Shown: in pieces, positions 55,275-64,000 of the stretch | How the letters are laid out: each line of letters opens with the position of its first letter | Position numbering within the stretch: position 1 is the first letter of the stretch | Notes under the pieces: generated by a model | Seen by the model: the letters and a program-made list of their open reading frames with translations, nothing else | What the model was told of the DNA's origin: nothing | Database searches by the model: none | Position numbers and translations under genes: made by a program | Assembly (NCBI RefSeq): GCF_017696075.1 | Contig: NZ_JAAORI010000002.1 | Span: 152,620-216,619, forward strand | DNA length: 64,000 nt | Direction: 5' to 3' | DNA from: Prochlorococcus marinus XMU1411 | Lineage (GTDB): Bacteria; Cyanobacteriota; Cyanobacteriia; PCC-6307; Cyanobiaceae

Positions 55275-57464
55275 GTGATTTTGAACCCCGAATTAAAAGA
55301 AAAAGGAGAAATAAAAGATTTAATGAAGTCAAAGGATTCTTTTAGAGCTTTCCCTTTGGCCGCAATTACAGGTCATAGCTTGTTGAAATTATCTTTACTT
55401 TTGGCAGCAGTTGATCCTAGTTTAGGAGGAGTAATTATTGCTGGCGGAAGAGGTACTGGTAAGTCAGTTTTGGCTAGGGGTTTACATACTTTACTTCCTC
55501 CTATAGAGGTATTAGATAATGAATTAATACTGGAAAAGATAACTGAGAAAAATAATGGAACTACATTAAGACCTATTGGTAGGAACCTAGATCCAGATAA
55601 ACCAGAGGAATGGGATATTAGTACTGATAAATTATTGGAGGAGATAATTGGAAGTGATTATTTGAAGCAAATTGAAGAAATTCCTAAAAAAGTAAGAGAG
55701 GCTCCATTTATTCAGGTTCCCATTGGCATAACTGAAGACAGGCTTGTTGGATCAATTGACGTCGCTGCATCGTTAAGTACGGGGGAACAAGTTTTTCAAC
55801 CTGGAATTTTAGCAGAGGCTCATAGAGGTGTTCTTTATGTAGATGATATAAATTTATTAGATGATGGTATTGTAAATTTAATTCTTGAAGCCACAGGAAG
55901 AGAGAAAAATAATATTGAAAGAGATGGTTTAAGCCTTTCTCATCCTTGTAAGTCACTTTTAATAGCAACTTATAATCCTGAAGAAGGTGCTTTAAGAGAT
56001 CATGTTTTAGATCGTTTTGCCATCGTGCTTTCCGCAGATCAATCTATTGATAATGCTCAAAGAGTTGAGATTACAAAATCTGTTTTATCGCACGCAGAAA
56101 ATAATATTAAATTTTCAGAAAAATGGTCTGAAGAATCTGATAATTTATCTACTCAATTAATTTTGGCAAGGCAATGGCTAAAAGACGTCAAGATAACAAA
56201 AGAGCAAATAACCTATTTAGTAAATGAGGCTCTTCGAGGAGGTGTAGAGGGGCATAGATCAGAATTATTTGCTGTGAAAGTAGCTAAAGCTAATGCAGCT
56301 CTTCGAGGTGATGAGAATGTAAATTCTGAGGACCTTAAAGTCGCAGTAAGATTAGTTATCCTTCCACGAGCAATGCAAATACCTCCTGAAGACGATGATA
56401 TCCAGCCGCCACCTCCTGAAGAGCAGAGTCCGCCTCCCCCACCTCAATCAAATAATGATGACTCTGAACCTGAGTCTAATGAAAACGATGATAATCAAGA
56501 ACAAGAGCAAGAAGAAGATAATTCTGACGGAGAGGAAGAATCAACTCCTGAAATACCTGAAGAATTCATATTGGATCCTGAGGCATGTATGGTAGATCCT
56601 GATTTGTTGCTTTTTTCATCAGCTAAAGCGAAAGCTGGAAATAGCGGCAGTAGATCAGTGATATTTAGTGATAGTAGAGGCAGATATGTAAAACCTATTA
56701 TTCCAAGAGGTAAAGTAAAAAGAATTGCGGTAGATGCAACTCTCCGTGCTGCAGCCCCTTATCAAAAATCAAGAAGATTGAGGAACCCTAATAAATCAAT
56801 AGTTATTGAAGAAAATGATTTTAGGGCAAAGCTTCTTCAAAAAAAGGCTGGAGCTTTAGTTATTTTTCTGGTTGATGCTAGTGGCTCTATGGCTCTCAAT
56901 AGAATGCAAAGTGCTAAAGGTGCAGTAATAAGGCTTTTAACTGAGGCATATGAGAATAGAGATGAAGTGGCTCTTATTCCTTTTAGAGGTAATCAGGCTG
57001 AAGTTCTTTTACCTCCAACAAGATCTATAACTGCTGCTAAAAGAAGGCTAGAAACAATGCCTTGTGGAGGTGGATCCCCTTTGGCTCATGGATTAACACA
57101 ATCAGCGAAAGTAGCAAAAAATGCTCTCTCTACAGGAGACATAGGTCAAGTCATTGTTGTTGGGATTACTGATGGGAGAGGGAATGTACCATTAGGATTA
57201 TCTCTTGGACAAAATGAGGTTGAAGATAAAGATAAAGATAAAGTTAATGAAAATGTCAATTTAAAGCAAGAGGTTCTTGATATCGCTGCAAAATATCCCA
57301 TGCTTGGGATAAAACTCTTAGTAATTGATACAGAGAGGAAATTTATTGCAAGCGGCTTTGGTAAGGAATTAGCAGAGGCAGCTAAAGGGAAATATGTTCA
57401 ACTGCCAAAGGCTACAGATAAAGCGATAGCAGCCGTGGCTTTAAATGCTATCAATGAACTCTAG
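55275..57464 (+). CDS. chlD: Magnesium chelatase subunit D
   Basis: Part of the ChlI-ChlD-ChlH complex that inserts Mg into protoporphyrin IX. The N-terminal AAA+ domain keeps a Walker A at 57-64 (GGRGTGKS). A proline-rich then acidic linker spans about 375-428. The C-terminal integrin-I domain has a MIDAS motif DASGSM at 534-539. The 729 residues match cyanobacterial ChlD. A GTG start (55275) is shown; an ATG 16 codons later (55323) begins closer to the family's conserved FPLAAITGH. It is divergent from folK. Confidence 0.95.
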   Translation: MILNPELKEKGEIKDLMKSKDSFRAFPLAAITGHSLLKLSLLLAAVDPSLGGVIIAGGRGTGKSVLARGLHTLLPPIEVLDNELILEKITEKNNGTTLRPIGRNLDPDKPEEWDISTDKLLEEIIGSDYLKQIEEIPKKVREAPFIQVPIGITEDRLVGSIDVAASLSTGEQVFQPGILAEAHRGVLYVDDINLLDDGIVNLILEATGREKNNIERDGLSLSHPCKSLLIATYNPEEGALRDHVLDRFAIVLSADQSIDNAQRVEITKSVLSHAENNIKFSEKWSEESDNLSTQLILARQWLKDVKITKEQITYLVNEALRGGVEGHRSELFAVKVAKANAALRGDENVNSEDLKVAVRLVILPRAMQIPPEDDDIQPPPPEEQSPPPPPQSNNDDSEPESNENDDNQEQEQEEDNSDGEEESTPEIPEEFILDPEACMVDPDLLLFSSAKAKAGNSGSRSVIFSDSRGRYVKPIIPRGKVKRIAVDATLRAAAPYQKSRRLRNPNKSIVIEENDFRAKLLQKKAGALVIFLVDASGSMALNRMQSAKGAVIRLLTEAYENRDEVALIPFRGNQAEVLLPPTRSITAAKRRLETMPCGGGSPLAHGLTQSAKVAKNALSTGDIGQVIVVGITDGRGNVPLGLSLGQNEVEDKDKDKVNENVNLKQEVLDIAAKYPMLGIKLLVIDTERKFIASGFGKELAEAAKGKYVQLPKATDKAIAAVALNAINEL

Positions 57465-57471
57465 ATATTAC

Positions 57472-58317
57472 TTATGGATAAATTTCGTTAAGAAATTTTG
57501 AAAGTCCAATAGTCAAATCTCTTATAGATTTAGTTAATTCCTTATCTTTTGTTAATTTTTCAAAATCATCACTCATATCATCTAGTTTGCTTGAGATAGA
57601 ACTTACAGCATTAATGGTTAATTTAATGTCTTTAAGGGTTTCTTTATCGTCGATAGTAGATAAAATGTTATTTAAATGATTAGCAGCAATTGTAATTTCT
57701 TTTATTAAAGGTTCAATTCTTAGAATTTCTTTTTTAGATAAATAAATTAATTCATCGAGATTTTCTTGTGTTCTATCAAATTGGTCAATTGAGTTAACGA
57801 TGTTCTCAATTAAGTTTTCTTGATTTGATTCTTTTAAAAGTTGACTTAATGTGTTGGTTATATTTGAAAGGCTCGAAAGTTGCTTACCAGTAATAAGATC
57901 TCCCTCACAAATAATTATTTTGGGATCGCATTTTTCGGATGTAGGTTTTGCAATGTTTTTAGGAATTGTCTTATTACTAGTTTCTAAAGCCACTTGGACA
58001 TCTCCTCCAAGAAAAGAATTCGTTACTACTCTTGCAAATGCTGGTCTTGGAAGAATAATTTCTGGATTATTTAAAACTATTTTTGCTTTAATTGATTCAT
58101 TAGTAAATAAGATATCTTCAATTGATCCTACTAAAATTCCTCTGTAAGTAACTGGAGACTTTTTTGATAAACCACTTGCGTTGTTGAACTCAGCAAACAG
58201 GTACCAATTTTTTGAAGATAATTTTACTCCTCTTAGCCAAAAGGAAAAAAATGTGAATATTAAGATTCCTCCTAATAAGGAAAATCCAACTATTGAATCT
58301 CGTAAACTTCTACGCAT
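57472..58317 (-). CDS. MCE-domain lipid transport protein (MlaD/Ycf22-like)
   Basis: A 281-residue membrane-anchored substrate-binding protein. One N-terminal membrane segment (about 11-29) is followed by the MCE domain, which begins FAEFNNASGLSKKSPVTYRGILVGSIEDI. The remaining 130 residues are long helices with coiled-coil character, common in MCE proteins. It is likely part of a lipid ABC transport system across the envelope with the ATPase encoded just upstream (4-base gap). The plastid equivalent is TGD2. Confidence 0.88.
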   Translation of the reverse strand: MRRSLRDSIVGFSLLGGILIFTFFSFWLRGVKLSSKNWYLFAEFNNASGLSKKSPVTYRGILVGSIEDILFTNESIKAKIVLNNPEIILPRPAFARVVTNSFLGGDVQVALETSNKTIPKNIAKPTSEKCDPKIIICEGDLITGKQLSSLSNITNTLSQLLKESNQENLIENIVNSIDQFDRTQENLDELIYLSKKEILRIEPLIKEITIAANHLNNILSTIDDKETLKDIKLTINAVSSISSKLDDMSDDFEKLTKDKELTKSIRDLTIGLSKFLNEIYP

Positions 58318-58322
58318 AATTT

Positions 58323-59108
58323 TTAAAAGTCTTTGGGTTGCATTGGACCATCAAGTTTCCCATGTCTAAATTGAAATACATAGGGATCATTACTCTCTTT
58401 AAATTCATCTATCGAACCTGCCCATCTAAATTTACCTGCGTAAAGCATTAAAACTCTATCTGAAGTCCTTTCTATAGTACTAAGAACATGGCTAACTACA
58501 ATAGATGATCCCTTTGCTTTATCATTTGTTTTATTAATTAAATCTTCAATTCTTGATGAGGCAATTGGATCAAGACCTGCTGTTGGTTCATCAAAAAGTA
58601 ATAAGGGTTTACTATTTGCATTCAGAGTCTGATCTGAGATTAAAGCTCTAGCAAAACTAACTCTTTTTTGCATGCCTCCGCTTAACTCATTTGGAAATTT
58701 ATTCTCAACATTAAATAATCCTACCTCAGCTAAACATTCACATACGATTTCATGGATTAACTTTTTAGATAGATTTTTATTTTTTTTTAGAAGAAAACCA
58801 ACATTTTCTTCAATAGTTAATGATCCTAATAATGCTGGGTTTTGAAAAACTAGCCTTACATCAGGAGGATTATTTTGATCTAATCTCAAATATATCTGTT
58901 TCTCACCAAATATTTTTAATTCTCCTTTGGTAGGTAAAATTAGTCCTGCTAATATTTTTAAAATAGTTGATTTGCCAGAACCTGAGGGACCAACAATAGC
59001 TAATTTCTCCCCATTATTTAGTTCAAAATTTAGTTGATTCAGCACATTAACTTCCCCCCAGCTTATTGAGAGGTTTTTTGTTTCAACTGCAGGCTTTAAT
59101 TTTTTCAA
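58323..59108 (-). CDS. ABC transporter ATP-binding protein (MlaF/TGD3-like)
   Basis: A 261-residue ATPase starting at TTG. Walker A is GPSGSGKST near 39, the Q-loop is VFQNPALLG, the signature LSGGMQKRVSFARAL is near 146, and Walker B LLLFDEPTAGLDP is near 170. The pairing with an MCE-domain gene identifies it as a lipid transporter of the Mla/TGD type. The permease (MlaE/Ycf63 type) is not in this window. Confidence 0.9.
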   Translation of the reverse strand: MKKLKPAVETKNLSISWGEVNVLNQLNFELNNGEKLAIVGPSGSGKSTILKILAGLILPTKGELKIFGEKQIYLRLDQNNPPDVRLVFQNPALLGSLTIEENVGFLLKKNKNLSKKLIHEIVCECLAEVGLFNVENKFPNELSGGMQKRVSFARALISDQTLNANSKPLLLFDEPTAGLDPIASSRIEDLINKTNDKAKGSSIVVSHVLSTIERTSDRVLMLYAGKFRWAGSIDEFKESNDPYVFQFRHGKLDGPMQPKDF

Positions 59109-59240
59109 AATTTATATTAAATGAAAGTCACCTTTAATTACATATTGCCTATTTTTGGAAATAAAAAAAGGATGTATGAATTTGATTTATAATATATTTA
59201 TGAAGATTTCATTTGATAAAAAATAATTCAAGAGGTTTAA

Positions 59241-60626
59241 ATGAATAAGCGTAAAAGAAGAGTAAGAAGATATTATAAAAATTTTAAAAAGTCTAATCTT
59301 GTCTTCTTGAACAAAATTTTAAGAATTTTGAGCTGGCTTCTGCCAGGACTCGTAATAAAAAGATGGATGATTACATCTGCGATTGGATTTTTGACTACAT
59401 TATTAGGCATCGCAATTTGGACAAATTTAAGACCACTCTATTGGCTTATTGAAATATTTTTCTGGTTAATGACAGGTTTAACTAGGATCCTGCCTGTTTC
59501 ATTTTTGGGACCATTAATATTTGTTCTTGGAATATTATTAATAGGGATTGGACAAAATAGAAGTATTAATTCTATTCAAAAAGCGCTTGTTCCAGAGAAA
59601 AATACATTTTTAGTTGATGCTTTAAGAGTAAAAAGTAAATTAAAAAGAGGTCCTAATATTGTTGCAATTGGCGGAGGTACAGGCTTATCTACTCTTCTAA
59701 AAGGATTAAAAAATTACAGCAGTAACATTACTGCTATTGTAACGGTATCCGATGATGGTGGAAGTAGTGGAATTCTTAGAAAACAATTAGGTGTGCAACC
59801 TCCAGGAGATATTAGAAATTGTTTAGCGGCTTTATCAAACGAAGAACCTACCTTAACTAGGTTATTTCAATATAGATTTTCTGGAGGAAGTGGTCTGGAG
59901 GGACATAGTTTTGGGAATCTATTCTTGTCAGCTTTAACAACAATTACAGGTAGTTTAGAAAAAGCAGTTCAGGCCTCAAGTAAGGTTTTGGCTGTACAAG
60001 GTCAAGTTTTACCAGCAACAGATGTTGATGTTATGTTATGGGCCGAATTAGAGGATGGTGAAAAAATTTTTGGAGAAAGCAAGATAAGCAATTCTAAAAA
60101 ATTAATTTCAAGGATTGGTTACCTACCAGAAAATCCTTCTGCTCTTCCAAGTGCTATCGAATCTATAAAAGAAGCTGATTTGATTGTTCTTGGGCCAGGA
60201 AGTCTATTCACCTCTTTGTTACCTAACTTGTTAGTGCCAGAGATAGTAGATGCTTTATTGCAAAGTAATGCCCCTAAAATTTACATAAGTAATTTGATGA
60301 CTCAGCCTGGCGAGACAGATGGACTTAATGTTTATCAACATGTCAAATCAATAGAAAAACAACTATCAAATTTTGGAGTTAATACTCGAATTTTTAATGC
60401 AATTTTATCTCAAGTCCAATTTGAAAAGTCTCCATTGGTAGATTATTACGAAAGTAGAGGGGCGGAACCAGTCCAATGTAATAAAGAAAGATTATTATCT
60501 GAGGGATATTATGTCTTACAAGCACCATTATATTCAAAAAGAATAACCCCAACTCTTAGACATGATCCTAGGAGATTAGCAAGAGCAGTTATATTTATGT
60601 ACCGCAAATTAAAAAAACTAAATTAA
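59241..60626 (+). CDS. YvcK/CofD-like protein (gluconeogenesis factor family)
   Basis: A 461-residue protein with two N-terminal membrane segments (about 35-60 and 75-105) and a soluble YvcK-like domain from about residue 133: [18 protein letters not shown], then [16 protein letters not shown] and [28 protein letters not shown] (here [16 protein letters not shown]) follows. In other bacteria YvcK affects cell shape and carbon metabolism and binds UDP-sugars. The membrane anchors are an addition compared with B. subtilis YvcK. Its end overlaps ndhJ by 4 bases. Confidence 0.87.
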   Translation: MNKRKRRVRRYYKNFKKSNLVFLNKILRILSWLLPGLVIKRWMITSAIGFLTTLLGIAIWTNLRPLYWLIEIFFWLMTGLTRILPVSFLGPLIFVLGILLIGIGQNRSINSIQKALVPEKNTFLVDALRVKSKLKRGPNIVAIGGGTGLSTLLKGLKNYSSNITAIVTVSDDGGSSGILRKQLGVQPPGDIRNCLAALSNEEPTLTRLFQYRFSGGSGLEGHSFGNLFLSALTTITGSLEKAVQASSKVLAVQGQVLPATDVDVMLWAELEDGEKIFGESKISNSKKLISRIGYLPENPSALPSAIESIKEADLIVLGPGSLFTSLLPNLLVPEIVDALLQSNAPKIYISNLMTQPGETDGLNVYQHVKSIEKQLSNFGVNTRIFNAILSQVQFEKSPLVDYYESRGAEPVQCNKERLLSEGYYVLQAPLYSKRITPTLRHDPRRLARAVIFMYRKLKKLN

Positions 60627-61153
60627 TATGCATCTTGAAGTTCATAAAAATCAGGCTGAATATAGTCTTTTCGCAATGGCCATCCTCTCCAGTCTTCCGG
60701 CATTAATAGTCTTTTGGGATTTGGATGATTTATAAAATTTATTCCATACATGTCATATGTTTCTCTTTCTTGCCAATCACTTCCTTTAAAAATTTCATAC
60801 AAACTAGGGATTGATAAATCAGAATCTCTTTTTAAGAAAACTTTTAATCTAACTTCTTTAATTTTTTCGATTTTTTGTAAGTCATCAACAGTTATAAAAT
60901 GATAGAAACTAACAAGATTTTTCCCCGGTCCTTCATCATAGCCACCTTGACATTGAAGATAGTTGAAACCATAATTTCTTAACGCCGATACCGCTTCATA
61001 TAATTTGCTAGGTTCCACAGAAATGTTTTCAATTCCTATGTGATCATCAGATAAAGATTGATTTGGAATTCCATCTTTAGACAAAGATTGGCTTATAAAT
61101 CCTTCTTTCTCTATTGAAGTATCTGAGGATGTGGCTATACCGTCTTTTTCCAT
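60623..61153 (-). CDS. ndhJ: NDH-1 subunit J
   Basis: Peripheral subunit of the cyanobacterial NADH dehydrogenase-like complex (homologue of NuoC), involved in cyclic and respiratory electron flow. [39 protein letters not shown] near the end is the core motif (key residues R-E-x-Y-D-M-x-G and R-x-L-M-P-E-D-W-G). The first 45 residues form a non-conserved extension with repeats. The start ATG overlaps the ndhK stop by 1 base. The order ndhC-ndhK-ndhJ is the plastid and cyanobacterial one. Confidence 0.95.
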   Translation of the reverse strand: MEKDGIATSSDTSIEKEGFISQSLSKDGIPNQSLSDDHIGIENISVEPSKLYEAVSALRNYGFNYLQCQGGYDEGPGKNLVSFYHFITVDDLQKIEKIKEVRLKVFLKRDSDLSIPSLYEIFKGSDWQERETYDMYGINFINHPNPKRLLMPEDWRGWPLRKDYIQPDFYELQDAY

Positions 61154-61902
61154 TAATCTTCTACAGAATTAATAATTTCAGTTTTTTCGCTGTTTTCAGG
61201 GAATTCGGTTATTTTTTCTTTTTTGGAGGGGGATATTACGTTAGCTGAAGTTTTGTTTAGATATTCACCTGTATTTTCTGAAAAAACAAGGTTCATTTCG
61301 TGATCTGATGTAATGTATCTGTGAGTTTGTTCTGTTTTTGTACGCTCTAAAATTGATTCATTACCAACTTTTTTTCTTAATTTAATTACAGCATCAAAAA
61401 TTGCTTCTGGTCTTGGCGGACATCCTGGGAGGTATAAATCAACTGGTATCAATTTATCAACACCTCTTACAGCAGTTGTAGAATCTGCACTGAACATTCC
61501 CCCTGTGATTGTGCAGGCACCCATAGCAATAACATACTTTGGTTCAGGCATCTGCTCATAAAGTCTTACAAGCGCTGGTGCCATCTTCATTGTTACTGTC
61601 CCTGCAACTATTATCAAATCTGCTTGCCTTGGCGAGCTTCTAGGTACTAATCCAAATCTGTCAAAATCAAATCTAGATCCGATTAAGGCAGCAAATTCTA
61701 TAAAACAACAAGCTGTTCCATAAAGAAGGGGCCATAGACTGCTTAACCTAGCCCAATTATGAAGATCATCTAAGCTTGTCAATATAACGTTTTCGCTTAA
61801 ATCTGTAGTAACTTGGGGTGCACCAAGAGGGTTGCAAGTCCCTTCTCGAATTTCTCTTATTGCTTTTGGTGATAATTGTGGATTCAATTTTTTTAACTCC
61901 AT
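61153..61902 (-). CDS. ndhK: NDH-1 subunit K
   Basis: Carries the N2-type [4Fe-4S] cluster of NDH-1. With the start used here its ligands are Cys65 and Cys66 ([10 protein letters not shown]), Cys130 ([10 protein letters not shown]) and Cys161 (LPGCPPRPE). The C-terminal tail is variable. I chose the ATG at 61902 because an AAGG sequence precedes it at proper spacing; an ATG at 61923 would add seven residues and deepen the overlap with ndhC. Confidence 0.94.
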   Translation of the reverse strand: MELKKLNPQLSPKAIREIREGTCNPLGAPQVTTDLSENVILTSLDDLHNWARLSSLWPLLYGTACCFIEFAALIGSRFDFDRFGLVPRSSPRQADLIIVAGTVTMKMAPALVRLYEQMPEPKYVIAMGACTITGGMFSADSTTAVRGVDKLIPVDLYLPGCPPRPEAIFDAVIKLRKKVGNESILERTKTEQTHRYITSDHEMNLVFSENTGEYLNKTSANVISPSKKEKITEFPENSEKTEIINSVED

Positions 61903-62255
61903 TCTAAAGCGCCTTTTCTCCATGCATATGCCAGGGCAATAACAAGTATTGCAATGAAGATTAAAGCCTCAATAAAAGCTAATAAGCCTAATCTATTGAA
62001 GGCAACAGCCCAAGGATAAAGGAATACTGTCTCAACATCAAATATAACGAAAACCAATGCAAACATGTAATAACGAATATTAAATTGAATCCATGCTCCT
62101 CCAATAGGCTCCATTCCAGATTCATATGTAAGTTTTCTTTCACCTGTTCTCCCTTTTGGGGCAACGATGAGATTAGTAACTAGAGCTAATACTGGAACAG
62201 CTGCGGCAATTAGAAGGAAACCTAAAAAGTATTCATAGCCAGTTAATAAAAACAT
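61893..62255 (-). CDS. ndhC: NDH-1 subunit C
   Basis: A 120-residue membrane subunit (NuoA homologue) with three spans. The conserved [41 protein letters not shown] region (key residues Y-E-S-G-x-E-P and F-D-V-E-x-x-F-L-Y-P-W) is intact. It is the first gene of the ndhC-ndhK-ndhJ run and overlaps ndhK. The start is the ATG at 62255. Confidence 0.96.
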   Translation of the reverse strand: MFLLTGYEYFLGFLLIAAAVPVLALVTNLIVAPKGRTGERKLTYESGMEPIGGAWIQFNIRYYMFALVFVIFDVETVFLYPWAVAFNRLGLLAFIEALIFIAILVIALAYAWRKGALEWS

Positions 62256-62332
62256 CTTAAAAAATTAATTTTGAATAAAAGTCGCTTAATTAAGCAAAAT
62301 CTTTTAAAGTTCTTAAAGAACAATAATAAGCC

Positions 62333-62761
62333 GTGAGTGAAAACATTCAACCAGCCTCTGAGGAAAACAAAATAGTTGAGAACTTTGAGAAAGAAAAACT
62401 TTCTGAAAATTCCTCAGGAGTAAATGTTGAACAACCTACCCCTAATCTAGAACAAAATAGATTCGAATGTAGAAGTTGTGGATATATTTATGATCCGTCT
62501 GAAGGAAATAAAAAATTAAACATACCTAAAAATACTCCTTTTTCAGAGTTGGATGGTAATACTTTCGCTTGCCCTGTTTGTCGAGCTGGTAAAAATTTTT
62601 ATAAGGATATAGGTCCTAAATCTAAACCAAGTGGTTTTGAAGAAAATTTAGTTTATGGGTTTGGCTTTAATAGTTTACCTCCTGGACAAAAAAACATATT
62701 GATCTTTGGAGGGCTAGCGTTCGCTGCTGCTATGTTCCTTTCTTTGTACTCTTTGCATTAA
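62333..62761 (+). CDS. rub: Membrane-anchored rubredoxin (RubA)
   Basis: A 142-residue protein starting at GTG. The rubredoxin iron site has four cysteines: Cys46 and Cys49 (FECRSCGYIYDPSEG), Cys80 and Cys83 (TFACPVCRAG). A C-terminal membrane span (about 117-138) anchors it in the thylakoid. In cyanobacteria this protein is needed for photosystem assembly. The neighbouring ycf48 starts 9 bases later on the same strand, an arrangement conserved with PSII assembly genes. An acidic, variable N-terminal region of 40 residues precedes the metal site. Confidence 0.94.
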   Translation: MSENIQPASEENKIVENFEKEKLSENSSGVNVEQPTPNLEQNRFECRSCGYIYDPSEGNKKLNIPKNTPFSELDGNTFACPVCRAGKNFYKDIGPKSKPSGFEENLVYGFGFNSLPPGQKNILIFGGLAFAAAMFLSLYSLH

Positions 62762-62770
62762 TATATACAA

Positions 62771-63787
62771 ATGAAAAAAATTATTACTATTATTCCCAAT
62801 CTTCTTTTATCAGTTCTTCTTTGTTTTGTATTGAGCAGTTGTTCATCTACAGGAGTAAAGATGAGTGATAGCAGCCCTTGGAAAACAATTAAGTTTGAGG
62901 ACCAGTCTAATGCTTTAGATGTTGACTTTATAGATGATAAAAATGGATTTTTAGTAGGTTCTAATAGACTTATTATGGAATCTAATGATGGAGGAGAAAC
63001 TTGGGAAAAAAGAAATTTAGATTTACCAAGTGAAGAGAACTTTCGTCTCCTAGATATTGATTTTAAAGGTGAAGAGGGATGGTTAATAGGTCAGCCTTCA
63101 TTAGTAATGCATACACTTGATGCAGGAAAGAATTGGACTCGTTTATCTCTAGGTAACAAATTACCAGGTCAACCATTTCTAATAACAACTGTCGACGGCG
63201 GTGTTGCAGAATTAGCTACCACTGCAGGTGCGATTTATGAAACATCAGATAGTGGTGAATCATGGAATGCAAAAGTTCTTGATGCATCTGGTTCTGGAGG
63301 AGTAAGAGATTTAAGAAGAACTAATAAAGGAGATTATGTAAGTGTAAGTAGTTTAGGTAATTTCTTTTCTACTTTGGAAAAGGATAGTGATGCATGGATA
63401 GCTCATCAAAGAGCCAGTAGCAAAAGAGTTCAAAGTATTGGTTTTAATCCAGAAGGAAGTTTATGGATGCTTTCAAGAGGAGCAGAAATTAGATTTAATG
63501 AAGATACTAATGACCTAGAAAATTGGTCAAAACCTATTATACCAATTCTTAATGGTTACAATTATCTAGACATGGGATGGGATCCAAATGGTGATATATG
63601 GGCTGGCGGGGGCAATGGCACTCTAATAGTAATTAAAGATCAAGGTAAAACTTGGAATAAAGATCCTATTGCTTCTGAATTGCCAACAAACTACATTAAA
63701 ATAGTTTTTCTTGATAATGAGGCTCTAGACAATCAAAAAGGATTTGTACTTGGCGAGCGTGGTTATATCCTTAAATGGAATAGCTAA
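62771..63787 (+). CDS. ycf48: Photosystem II assembly factor Ycf48 (HCF136 homologue)
   Basis: A 338-residue lumenal beta-propeller that helps assemble D1 into PSII. The signal peptide ends in a lipobox-like VLSSC (Cys24), so it is probably a lipoprotein. Blade repeats of the BNR type are visible: [42 protein letters not shown], each with a D-x-G-x-T/S-W pattern. Its partner here is rubredoxin. The start is the ATG at 62771. Confidence 0.95.
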   Translation: MKKIITIIPNLLLSVLLCFVLSSCSSTGVKMSDSSPWKTIKFEDQSNALDVDFIDDKNGFLVGSNRLIMESNDGGETWEKRNLDLPSEENFRLLDIDFKGEEGWLIGQPSLVMHTLDAGKNWTRLSLGNKLPGQPFLITTVDGGVAELATTAGAIYETSDSGESWNAKVLDASGSGGVRDLRRTNKGDYVSVSSLGNFFSTLEKDSDAWIAHQRASSKRVQSIGFNPEGSLWMLSRGAEIRFNEDTNDLENWSKPIIPILNGYNYLDMGWDPNGDIWAGGGNGTLIVIKDQGKTWNKDPIASELPTNYIKIVFLDNEALDNQKGFVLGERGYILKWNS

Positions 63788-63923
63788 CTTTGAATAACTT
63801 GAGTTAATAGTAAAAAAAAAATAAATTTTTGAGAGATTTAGCAACTGTCTGTAACCAACCTGTTAATTTCTTCGCGATCTTATGATTTTACACTGTAAGA
63901 TCATAGGGTAAACATTTGTGATT

Positions 63924-64000
63924 ATGGCCGCAGGTTCAACAGCTCTTTTAATGACTGGACTTGTTGCTTATGGAGAATCACAAGCTCCTGGATTAGGAGT
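63924..64000 (+). CDS. Start of an unidentified gene after ycf48, first six residues PsbE-like
   Basis: Only 25 codons are visible before the window edge. The N-terminus MAAGST is identical to that of cytochrome b559 alpha (PsbE), and psbE is the usual next gene after ycf48. The following residues ALLMTGLVAYGESQAPGLG do not look like PsbE, which continues GERPFFEI and so on. No shift of reading frame recovers the PsbE sequence. I cannot identify the gene from this fragment. Confidence 0.5.
   Translation, partial: MAAGSTALLMTGLVAYGESQAPGLG

Noticed and set aside
56397..56560. Proline-rich and acidic low-complexity stretch in chlD
   Set aside because: It looked like an insertion or repeat expansion, but a Pro-rich then acidic linker between the AAA+ and integrin-I domains is normal for ChlD.
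62771..63787. Repeated D-x-G-x-W segments in ycf48 considered as a tandem repeat array
   Set aside because: They are the beta-propeller blades expected for the Ycf48/HCF136 family, not a recent duplication.
1..64000. Search for CRISPR arrays, insertion sequences, prophage or integrase genes, and attachment sites next to the three tRNAs
   Set aside because: I found no regularly spaced direct repeats, no transposase or integrase motifs, and no repeated tRNA 3' ends; the gene content is core chromosome throughout.

Overview
The window is a dense, AT-rich stretch (roughly 30% G+C by eye) of a marine picocyanobacterial core chromosome, most consistent with a high-light-adapted Prochlorococcus. 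The evidence is the set of photosystem II genes (psbO, psbH, psbN, psbI, psbK, ycf48), ndhCKJ, chlD, ntcA, a zeaxanthin-forming CrtR, many small proteins of cyanobacteria-only families, extreme compaction, and the low G+C. I saw no insertion sequence, prophage, CRISPR array, rRNA or genomic-island signature. No interval longer than 300 bases lacks a gene; the largest gap is 36700-36951 (about 250 bases).

Layout. 1-5.9 kb: ATP sulfurylase (cut by the left edge), psbO, coaBC, three small cyanobacterial genes including a Ycf20-like one, pyrB, and a 3-methyladenine DNA glycosylase with no usable start codon. 6-14 kb: gatC, crtR (also without a canonical start), tRNA-Leu, a Ycf66-like membrane protein, ileS, two cyanobacterial unknowns, trmB, glmM. 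14-20 kb: a TxlA-like thioredoxin, thyX-dcd-CobO-like, then ntcA with its own NtcA-type site, DUF3084 and RNase H-fold genes, a DUF3146 protein and pth. 20-30 kb: psbH facing psbN and psbI, an OstA-like outer-membrane protein, the run glyA-cinA-leuC-leuD, tRNA-Arg, two small unknowns, murJ, sfsA. 30-40 kb: amt1 with a perfect NtcA box and a strong terminator, ispH, DoxX, purH, an esterase, DUF3155, an orphan soluble histidine kinase, cobS, tgt, psbK. 40-52 kb: a Gfo/Idh/MocA oxidoreductase, a CNNM/CorC protein, tRNA-Met, pyrE, a YgfZ-like protein, a TM0106-type nuclease, phosphoglucomutase, rdgB, a carotenoid oxygenase, hisB, fabI, a thioredoxin-fold protein. 51-64 kb: a DegT aminotransferase, photolyase, NUDIX, folK, chlD, MlaD/MlaF-like lipid transport genes, a YvcK-like protein, ndhCKJ, rubredoxin-ycf48, and the first 25 codons of a gene that begins like psbE but does not continue like it.

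How the genes work together. ntcA and amt1 form a nitrogen-control pair: NtcA is predicted to act at both promoters, whose boxes and -10 elements have nearly identical spacing. Membrane rubredoxin and Ycf48 are photosystem II assembly factors placed next to each other. thyX, dcd and a degenerate CobO-like gene form a thymidylate-linked operon. leuC and leuD share a 4-base overlap, as do glyA and cinA. The dominant architectural theme is streamlining: sixteen convergent gene pairs end within 7 bases of each other, and eight of these overlap at their 3' ends.

I did not find an obviously new multi-gene system. The best leads are two conserved enzymes (crtR and the glycosylase) whose reading frames extend to full family length but offer only ATA or ATT as starts, a RecB-like protein that appears to have lost its nuclease motifs while keeping a DEDD exonuclease domain, a CobO-family protein without a Walker A lysine, a possible structured RNA near 36.8 kb, and the odd gene start at the right edge.
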